From contig NZ_BHWB01000028.1 of the NCBI RefSeq assembly GCF_003865075.1, positions 1 through 34,801 on the forward strand: a stretch of DNA of 34,801 bases, in the 5' to 3' direction. Source of the DNA: Bacteroides faecalis (GTDB taxonomy: Bacteria; Bacteroidota; Bacteroidia; Bacteroidales; Bacteroidaceae). Under the pieces are notes generated by a model. It did not search any database. It was not told where the DNA came from and saw only the letters and a program-made list of their open reading frames with translations. Shown piece after piece: positions 1 to 7,709 of this stretch (the stretch's first letter is position 1; every line of letters starts with the position of its first letter). The position numbers and the translations under genes are program-made.

Positions 1-944
1 TTCTTGGACGAAGAGTATTACAGGGACTCTGTTCAGTCAAACGCTGATTATCAGGAGGCAATAACGGGGAATACCCCTTGCTATAATGGCAACATCAGCA
101 GTATGTTGTGGAAGGCAGGAACGGAAACGAGCCAAAGAGGTTATCGTTTCACGTATGACGAGCTTTCCAGATTGAAGGATGCCCTCTACGGGAAGGCGCT
201 ACGCTTGCCTCTAATACGACCGATTCAATGAGCAGATTACCGCTTATGACAAGATGGGAAATATCTTAGGCCTGAAACGTTACGGGCAGACGGATGCAAA
301 CAGCTACGGGCTGATTGACAATCTGACTTTGACGTATAACGGTAACCGTTGCAGGCGGTAAAGGACGTTGCCACAAGTTCGGTTTATGGTAATGGAACAG
401 AATTCAAAGACAATTCCAATCAAACGGTGGAGTATGCTTATGATAAAAATGGTAATCTGACTAAAGATTTAAACAAGAATATTAGTAGTATTGGGTATAA
501 TTTTTTAAATTTGCCTAATCAGGTAATCTTTGCGGGAGGTAATAGTGTTTTATATGAATATGCTGCTGACGGAACAAAGTTGCGTACGGTACATAAGACG
601 GGGGCTACTACCTTAACGACGGATTATTGTGGTAATGCGATCTATGAGAATGGGGTGTTGAAGATGTTGCTCAATGATGCGGGTTATGTTAGTTTCCCGG
701 ATAGGAAGGTTCATTTCTATTTAAAGGATCATCAAGGTAATACTCGTGTGGTAGCGGATAAGGATGGCAATGTTGAGGAACGAACAATTACTATCCTTTT
801 GGTGGTACTTTTACATCAACCAATAGTGTTCAGCCTTTTAAGTATAATGGTAAGGAACTGGATCAAAAAAATGGATTGAGCTGGTATGATTATGGGGCGA
901 GACATTATGATGCTGCGATAGGGAGGTGGCATGCAATAGATCCC
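1..944 (+). repeat. Rhs core direct repeat, copy 1 (also 3557-4500 and 6325-7117)
   Basis: About 0.94 kb of Rhs core is repeated three times in the same orientation. Position 1 aligns with 3557, and the core ends at the GGTGGCATG block (about 925-933, 4481-4489 and 7099-7107). Copies differ by scattered substitutions and many one-base indels. Similarity stops a few codons after the GRWH signature, so the sequence beyond is cassette-specific. Confidence 0.85.
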
Positions 945-1762
945 AAATGTGAAAAACAATTATTTGTCTCCATATGTTTATTGTAACAATGGGCCGATTG
1001 ATAAAATAGATCCTACCGGAGAAGATTGGTATCGCGACAATAACGGAAATTATCGTTGGATAGAAGGCGACGAAGAAATTGAAGGATATGAAAGACTCGG
1101 TTCATCCGTTTCTATATCGTTGGGAGATGGTCTGTATCTAAACGCCTATCAGAATGGTGGTATCATTGCGAATCAAGCAGTAAATGCATTCGACTTAATT
1201 TCTGGCAGCGGAAAATTACAGAAGCAGTTCTTAGGCAATCAAAGTCCTCTGTCTGAAGACTCAAAATCAGCATTGTTCAATGGACTAACCAGCAGAGGAG
1301 TTGATGCAATAGCCCGTCCCGTAGGAGAGTTTCTGGTAGAACAGGGAACTGTTTTGCTGGGAGGCAAACTATTAAGTTTGGGAATTGGAAAGTTAGTCGG
1401 ACAATTTGCCTCCAAAAGCAGTAGTAGTATTGCCCAAGCTGCAGAAGCTTCTTCTATTGGTAATGAAGCGGCTGTTGGAACCCATTCTGTTTATACGGGG
1501 GTAGACGCTTCGGGAACGGTTCGATATGTAGGCATAACAGGTCGTGATCCATCCGTCAGGTTTTTGGAACATTTGCATTCGGGAACGGCAAGAGGTACAT
1601 TAGATTACAAGATGTTAAGGTGCTGAAAATCTAACAAGAGCTCAAGCCCGGGTATGGGAGCAAACTCTAATTAATCAGTATGGAATGGGAAAAACGGAGG
1701 ACAATTGTTAAATAAAATCAATTCAATCGCCCCTAAAAATGGGGAAATATGGTATAAAATAA
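1..1762 (+). pseudogene. Rhs/YD-repeat cassette 1: truncated core plus GIY-YIG nuclease-like C-terminal tip
   Basis: This is the 3' part of an Rhs-like polymorphic toxin, entering from the left edge. Readable blocks are 4-231, 349-879, 949-1626 and about 1627-1762, joined by single-base frameshifts. Examples are one G missing near 190, one A missing near 223, one A missing near 347 and a scrambled stretch near 775-790. The core carries YD-type repeats (YEYAADGTKLRT), then HFYLKDHQGNTRVV and the terminal WYDYGARHYDAAIGRWH signature at about 880-930. Beyond it lies a unique tip. Its end (about 1480-1750) reads as a GIY-YIG nuclease fold: VYTGVDASGTVRYVGITG, then R..EHLHSGT, then after one frameshift NGGQLLNKINSIAP. 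By analogy with Rhs toxins the tip would be a DNA-cleaving effector, but in this sequence it is broken. With the last frameshifts repaired the tip would stop with TAA at 1760-1762. The family call is firm and the toxic role is inferred. Confidence 0.8.
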
Positions 1763-1763
1763 T

Positions 1764-2268
1764 ATGGGAGCAAAAAAATCAGAACAAAAATTGGAGATGT
1801 CTTTTCTGTGAAAGTATCAGAATCCGGTATAAATATTTCCAACTGATAGCATTTGATTTAACTCATTTAATAGTGATGTTATCAGAGCTTTTAAAAAGGT
1901 GTATACTTTGGATGAACATCCTACTTTATCAGAAATAGTGAATGGCGAGGTTGAGTTTTATGCTCATTGTATAACCAATTTTGGTCCTAAACTCTCTTTG
2001 TGGGAGAAAGTGGGAAGTATCGCTGATGTAGGGATATAAGTCATATTTTATTTAGATATTCAAGTGATGACTCAACAATTAGGGAAGAGCCAATTAAAGT
2101 ATCATATAATGGCGCGTATGGCATATTAATGACAAGACTTTTACTGATGTTGGAAAGTTAGAGGGAGAAAACAGAAAAGCAGAAATTGGGCTTGTTGTAA
2201 GTCCTTGGGTATATTGTAGATCGTATAAAAACGGAAAATACAATTTTTGGCATCCTGATTTTGAATAA
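1764..2268 (+). pseudogene. Frameshifted candidate immunity gene for the GIY-YIG tip
   Basis: An ATG at 1764 follows the repaired toxin stop (TAA 1760-1762) by one base. Reading through several one-base frameshifts gives a coherent protein. It starts MGAKK, has KIGDVFSVKVSES after a shift in the 7-A run at 1772-1778, then YKYFQLIAFDLTHL, then a clean block at 1857-2036 (VIRAFKKVYTLDEHPTLSEI...NFGPKLSLWEKVG). It ends with a block whose last residues are KYNFWHPDF and stop at 2266-2268. The size (about 165 residues), the position right behind a toxin tip and the GDVF start fit an immunity protein, possibly of the Imm26 type. That family name is a guess from memory of the motif. No signal peptide is visible, which fits protection against a cytoplasmic nuclease. 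Confidence 0.5.
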
Positions 2269-2276
2269 CTGATTAC

Positions 2277-2322
2277 TACCCTGATATAGGTTGTCTGATT
2301 AAAGATAATTTATATCAGGGTA
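2277..2322 (+). terminator. 12-bp perfect hairpin at the start of cassette 2
   Basis: TACCCTGATATA at 2277-2288 pairs perfectly with TATATCAGGGTA at 2311-2322 across a 22-nt loop and is followed by TTTTATATATTGG. It lies 8 bp after the stop of the preceding immunity-like gene. The same stem recurs at 5847-5879. It could end transcription of the upstream cassette, and sequence shared between cassettes begins exactly here. The T-tract is short, so terminator function is uncertain. Confidence 0.55.
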
Positions 2323-5187
2323 TTTTATATATTGGAATGTTTATTTTATAAATGTTTACCAACTCTACCTGTTCAATACAGCGAACATTCTGTGCAACTC
2401 CTTTCCTTACCAACCAGAACAACAAGGACTACGCAATAACATTACCTTCTACCCCAAATGAGCGTGCGGGTTTATTCCCTTTCTGGGGACAATCTCACCT
2501 ACCGTCAGGACTATGCGACAGGTACTCTCGACTGTACGCAGACTACTGACGAGGACGGGCACATCACCCTGGAATTCAAGGACCGGGCTACGGACCGGGT
2601 ACTCCTTTCACGCGTAATGGACGGGGAGGTGCTGCTCGATACCTATTACGTTTATGACAACTACGGGAATCTACGGATGGTATTGCCTCCGGCAGCTTCG
2701 GACTTGCTGACCTCGACCACTACCCCCGCTTCATGGACCGAGACTGCGGCAGCCATCCAAAAATATGCTTACCTCTACAAATATGACGGCCGGAACCGTT
2801 GCATCTACAAGAAACTTCCCGGTTGCGATCCCGTCTATACAGGTATGATTCAGCCGACCGTCCTATCTTCGTACAGGACGGAATGCAACGTTCCAAAGGG
2901 GAATGGTCCTTCAGCATACCCGATGTTTTTGGAAGGATCGTCTTGACGGGAACCTGCAAGAATACGCTGAATCATGCAAATGATCCGTTAAAGAACGTAG
3001 TGGTGAAAGCTACCCGGTTAACAGGCACGAATCAGACTAATGAGCTGAAAGGATATACGCTTCCCTCAAAAGTCGCCTTGACCACCCCTGTTATATTGAG
3101 CGTAAATTATTATGACCGGTATAACTTTATAGGATCGAATGGAATTCCTTCGGGTTCCTGCTTACGAAAAGGTTGCTATGACCAACTCAGGACTGGGAGT
3201 CAAAGGCTTGCTCACAGGCACACTACGGCAAGTATCAATGGAACAGTACATACCTGTACCGGGATGTATTACGATGACATGATCCAGCAGCGGAAACAAT
3301 TCTCTGGAGTAGATAAGATATTACTGCCTACGACTTCCGGAAATCCTACGCAAGTCAGAAAGTACTGTCGGTCGGATAACACAGAAGTCTATGTCCACAC
3401 TATGACCCGGCGGAACGTCTGTTAAAGACACCTATCAGTTGGATAATGCCGCGGCAGTGACTCTGGTGGATAACACCTACGATGAAGTGGGACGTTTGAA
3501 GTGGGACGGCGAAACGGGAATGCTAGGCTGAAAACGGAGTATGCTTATAACATTCGTTCTTGGACGAAGAGTATTACAGGGACGCTGTTCAGTCAAACGC
3601 TGAATTATCAGGAGGCAATAACGGGGAATACCCCTTGCTATAATGGCAACATCAGCAGTATGTTGTGGAAGGCAGGAACGGAAACGAGCCAAAGAGGTAT
3701 CGTTTCACGTATGACGAGCTTTCCAGATTGAAGGATGCCCTCTACGGGGAAGGCGCTACGCTTGCCGCTAATACGAACCGATTCAATGAGCAGATTACCG
3801 CTTATGACAAGATGGGAAATATCTTAGGCCTGAAACGTTACGGGCAGACGGCTGCAAGTAGCTACGGGCTGATTGATAATCTGACTTTGACGTATAACGG
3901 TAACCAGTTGCAGGCGGTAAAGGACGTTGCCACAAGTTCGGTTTATGGTAATGGAACAGAATTCAAAGACAATTCCAATCAGACGGTGGAGTATACTTAT
4001 GATAAAATGGTAACCTGACTAAAGATTTAAACAAGAATATTAGTAGTATCGGGTATAATTTTTTAAATTTGCCTGATCAGGTAATCTTTGCGGATGGTAA
4101 CAGCGTGCAGTATGAGTATGCTGCTGACGGAACGAAGCTTCGTACGGTACATAAGACGGGGGCTACTACCTTAACGACGGATTATTGTGGTAATGCGATC
4201 TATGAGAACGGGGTGTTGAAGATGTTGCTCAATGATGCGGGTTATGTCAGTTTCCCGGATAGGAAGGTTCATTTCTATTTGAAGGATCATCAGGTAATGT
4301 AAGAGTTGTAGCAGATAAGATGGCAATGTTGAGGAGACGAATGCGTATTATCCTTTTGGTGGTACTTTACATCAACCAATAGTGTTCAGCCTTTTAAGTA
4401 TAATGGTAAGGAGTTGGATACGAGGAATGGATTGAGCTGGTATGATTATGGGGCCAGACATTATGATGCGGCGATAGGGAGGTGGCATGTGATGGATCCT
4501 CTACAGAGAAATACAACAATGTAAATTCATACGCATATTGTAATAATAATCCGATAAAAAACATAGATATAGATGGACGAGACTGGTACATGAATGAATC
4601 GACAGGAAATTTATATTTTCACCGAGATTCAGTTGGACAACAGATGACATATAATGAACAAACTTATACTCATATTGGTGATAATAATATGTTTGGAAGT
4701 ATGAAAGATATTTTATTGAAATTATATAATTTTGAAGAATCTGCTTCTTTAGCTCAAAAGCATGGATATAGTATTAATCCAATACAAGTCTAGAGAACAA
4801 TCTTATTCAACGGGAAAAAATAACATAGTGATTGTTACTGGTGAAATTGACATTATTAATGAGAAATATGGAATATTTCCGATTGATAAAAATAAAATGA
4901 TAGGAGTTAAGACTGATCCACTAATACAGAGAAAGTATGATGCCTTAGATATGATAGATGTACTTTTAACAGGAGGGAAAAAAACAGAATATATAGAAAG
5001 AAATTATATATCATATAGAGTATCAAAAACAAGTGATAATGTTTATACTACTATTGGGTCTGTTTTTAATGGAATGGAAACAATAATGACGGGTAAGCAA
5101 GATTATCGAACAATTAATGTTTATAATAATTGGAATCATTATTATAATGCTACAGAAGGAAAAGGAAAGTTGTTAATATATAAATAA
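2323..5187 (+). pseudogene. Rhs/YD-repeat cassette 2: core with an unrecognised AT-rich tip
   Basis: Rhs-like core spread over several frames: about 2352-2549, 2458-2946, 2799-3425, 3501-3731, 3665-4018 and 4069-4302, then the core end at about 4430-4490. The N-terminal part (TYRQDYATGTLDCTQTTDED..., TYYVYDNYGNLRMVLPPAAS) resembles the DUF6443-type beginning of Bacteroidetes Rhs cores. It has neither a convincing start nor a signal peptide, so it looks like a displaced cassette. After GRWH the tip begins (NVNSYAYCNNNPIKNIDIDG) and continues to 5187 with one frameshift at about 4780-4795. The tip is much richer in A+T than the core, as expected of exchangeable toxin tips. I recognise no catalytic motif in it. 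Confidence 0.7.
3557..4500 (+). repeat. Rhs core direct repeat, copy 2
   Basis: Same-orientation copy of 1-944 and 6325-7117. Private one-base losses break its frame: near 3697 (GAGGTAT against GAGGTTAT), near 4010 (one A), near 4297-4320 and near 4365 (one T). Confidence 0.85.
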
Positions 5188-5193
5188 TAGTTT

Positions 5194-5805
5194 ATGAAAA
5201 TAATAAGTTTAGTACTAATAGAATTGTTTTTTATTCAATACAATTGTTTTTCACAGGAGTATCCTGATGAAAAAACAGTTCAAGGTTATAAAGAAATCAT
5301 TAGTCTATATCCAGAAGATTTAGTGTCTCATTTTCCGAAAGAAATAGCTCATGAAAAAGTGCTTATAACAGCTTTTAAGTATCCGAAAATACAGGACTTG
5401 AGTTATATTCATATTATGTCGATTCTAAATGATAAAGAAATTGAGACATTAAAAAAAGATGCTTTACTCGAGGCTAAAGCCATTTATCATTTTACTGATT
5501 CTTGTTTAATGGTTATTCCTTATAATTATGAAGAGGATAGTATCATAATTAATACTGATTCGATTCGATATTGTCAGAATTCGAATATGCTTCCTATTTC
5601 CAATATCAGAACTTGGGGTGATTTCGTACCTAATTTTTATAAAAATGCGACCATTTTTATATTTAATGCAGAAAAAGGTTGCTTTCTTAAGAATGATTAT
5701 CTTTCTAAATCAGGAGTTGGTTTACCAAATGCGTGGCAACATGGATATAGCAGAGGAATAGTAATATTTAAAAATTATGTACTGTATTGGCTCGATGTTT
5801 GGTAG
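5194..5805 (+). CDS. Candidate immunity protein of cassette 2, exported, unknown family
   Basis: A 203-residue intact frame starts 6 bp after the stop of the cassette 2 tip. The N-terminus (MKIISLVLIELFFIQYNCFS) is a plausible signal peptide. A Cys at about residue 18 could instead make it a lipoprotein, but the preceding residues (QYN) are a poor lipobox. The rest is soluble, with no motif I recognise. Position directly behind a toxin tip is the only evidence for an immunity role. Export would suggest that the paired toxin acts in the periplasm or envelope. It is the only uninterrupted gene in the Rhs array. Base composition is very AT-rich, like the tip before it. Confidence 0.55.
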   Translation: MKIISLVLIELFFIQYNCFSQEYPDEKTVQGYKEIISLYPEDLVSHFPKEIAHEKVLITAFKYPKIQDLSYIHIMSILNDKEIETLKKDALLEAKAIYHFTDSCLMVIPYNYEEDSIIINTDSIRYCQNSNMLPISNIRTWGDFVPNFYKNATIFIFNAEKGCFLKNDYLSKSGVGLPNAWQHGYSRGIVIFKNYVLYWLDVW

Positions 5806-5846
5806 TGCTTTGATTTAATCTAAATTTCGTTTTATCCTAATTAACT

Positions 5847-5879
5847 TACCCTGATATAGGTTTAATTTATATCAGGGTA
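5847..5879 (+). terminator. 12-bp perfect hairpin at the start of cassette 3
   Basis: The stem TACCCTGATATA (5847-5858) pairs with TATATCAGGGTA (5868-5879) across a 9-nt loop. The stem and the 3' flank TTTTATATATTGGAATGTTTA match the hairpin at 2277-2322, while loop and upstream flank differ. It sits 42 bp after the immunity candidate. Confidence 0.55.
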
Positions 5880-7148
5880 TTTTATATATTGGAATGTTTA
5901 CCAACTCCTACCTGTTCAATACAGCGAGAATCCTGTGCCAACTTCTTTCCTTACTAACCAGAACCGACAAGGACTGGCGTATTACCTGACCTTCTACCCT
6001 AAATTGAGCACGTATCTATTCCCTTTCTGCAAACAGCCTTACCTACCGTCAGGACTATGCGACAGGTACTCTCGACTGTACGCAGACTACTGACGAGGAC
6101 GGGCACATCACCCTGGAATTCAAGGAACGTGCTACAGGCAAAGTTCTCCTTTTACGTGCAATGGACGGGGAGATGATGCTAGATACCTATTACGTTTATG
6201 ACAACTACGAGAATCTAGGGTTGGTATTGCCTCCGGCGGCTTCGGACTTGCTGGCTTCGACCACTACATCCGCTTCATAGACCGAGACCGCGGCGGCATC
6301 CAAAAGTATGCTTACCTCTACAAATATGACAGGCTTTCTAGGTTGAAGGATGCTCTCTACGGGGAAGATGCTACGCTTGCCTCTAATACGAATCGATTCA
6401 ATGAGCAGATTACCGCTTATGACAAGATGGGAAATATTTGGGGTTTGAAGCGTTACGGGCAGACGGATGCAAACAGCTACGGGATGATTGATAATCTGAC
6501 TTTGACGTATAATGGCAATCAGTTGCAGGCGGTAAAGGACATTGCCACAAGTTCGGTTTATGGTAATGGAACAGAATTCAAAGACAATTCCAATCAGACG
6601 GTGGAGTATACCTATGATAAGAATGGAAATCTGACTAAAGATTTAAACAAGAATATTAGTAGTATTGGGTATAATTTTTTAAATTTGCCTAATCAGGTAA
6701 TCTTTACGGGTGGTAATATATTGAATATGAATATGCTGCTGACGGCACGAAGCTTCGTACGGTACATAAGACTGGTGTTACTACCTTAATGACGGATTAT
6801 TGTGGAAATGCGATCTATGAGAACGGGGTGTTGAAGATGTTGCTCAATGATGCGGGTTATGCCAGTTTCCCGGATAGGAAAGTTCATTTTTATCTGAAGG
6901 ATCATCAGGGTAATACTCGTGTGGTAGCAGATAAGGATGGCAATGTGAAGGAGACGAATGCTTATTATCCTTTTGGTGGTACTTTTACATCAACCAATAG
7001 TGTTCAGCCTTACAAGTATAATGGTAAGGAGTTGGATATGAAGAATGGACTCGGTTGGTATGATTATGGTGCTAGACATTATGATGCGGCGATAGGGAGG
7101 TGGCATGTAGTGGATTCTGTTAATGAATCAAATTATATCAATCTATAA
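5880..7148 (+). pseudogene. Rhs/YD-repeat cassette 3: internally deleted core with vestigial tip
   Basis: It begins like cassette 2 (YRQDYATGTLDCTQTTDEDG region at about 6050), then jumps from the N-terminal block to the SRLKDALYGEDATL block. The join is at TATGAC (6325-6330). Cassette 2 has TATGAC at both ends of the missing segment (2782-2787 and 3710-3715), so 928 bp are absent. Other lesions are a TGG-to-TAG nonsense change at 6278-6280, a one-base loss near 6296, and a shift near 6720-6789. Readable blocks are 6343-6789 and 6789-7148. The core end WYDYGARHYDAAIGRWHVVD is at about 7060-7115. The tip is reduced to about ten codons before a stop, so no toxin domain remains. Confidence 0.75.
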
Positions 7149-7232
7149 ATAATCCAATTCTATAAACTGATATAATGGGATGTAGTATAGTGTAAATAAG
7201 TGATGTATAATGGATCGATTTTAATTCATAAT

Positions 7233-7566
7233 ATGATGTTATACAGTTAGATAAAGTTATAGAAATTGTTAGGATATTATTGACCAGAGTGAGTATTCAT
7301 ATTGTTATAATTTTAGTATTGGAAACGTGGAGGAATTGTCTGTAAAAAAGGTTTAATAGAAGAGGATGAAGTTTTGCTTGGTATCGTCATTGCTAGTAGA
7401 TTAGCTCAATTAAATATTATTGAAGTAGGAATGGTAAAAAGCAATTGGGAATTTTTCATTTGTTGAAAAAGGAGTAGAATTTATAATGAAACAGCCCTCT
7501 AGACTCAAGTATGTTCTTTATCAAGTTATTGGTGGCAAAAATGTAAAGGGCAGGAAAATATTATAA
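7233..7566 (+). pseudogene. Remnant of a small gene behind cassette 3, immunity-like by position
   Basis: An ATG at 7233 opens a small frame that, with three or four one-base shifts, reads LDKVIEIVR, then NFSIGNVEELSVKKG, then LIEEDEVLLGIVIASRLAQL, then VEKGVEFIMKQPSRLKYVLY, and stops at 7564-7566. That would be about 105 residues. I recognise no family. Size, AT-richness and position after an Rhs core match the partner genes of the other two cassettes. The 7149-7232 stretch before it is AT-rich, with short remnants such as NNPI that suggest an eroded tip. Confidence 0.4.
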
Positions 7567-7617
7567 GATTAGTATTCTCACTTTTTTGAGTTTCGGTGTT
7601 TAAAACAATTTGTATTC

Positions 7618-7649
7618 TTTGGAGATTCTTGATATTTTCTTTATATTTG
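7618..7649 (+). promoter_or_regulatory. Bacteroides-type promoter of the calpain-like gene
   Basis: TTTG at 7618-7621 and TATATTTG at 7642-7649 match the -33 and -7 (TAnnTTTG) elements, 20 bp apart. The predicted start of transcription, near 7656, leaves a leader of about 55 nt. Confidence 0.6.
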
Positions 7650-7709
7650 TAAAATATATGCATTAAATACGGATAAAACCGATTGTTAACTATTAATGGG
7701 AAAAAGAAA

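Noticed and set aside
1705..1938. 77-residue ORF as an independent gene
   Set aside because: Its first part is the frameshifted end of the GIY-YIG tip and its later part a shifted frame of the immunity-like gene.
2720..2959. 79-residue minus-strand ORF within cassette 2
   Set aside because: It is opposite the Rhs core block and not repeated as a frame in cassette 3.
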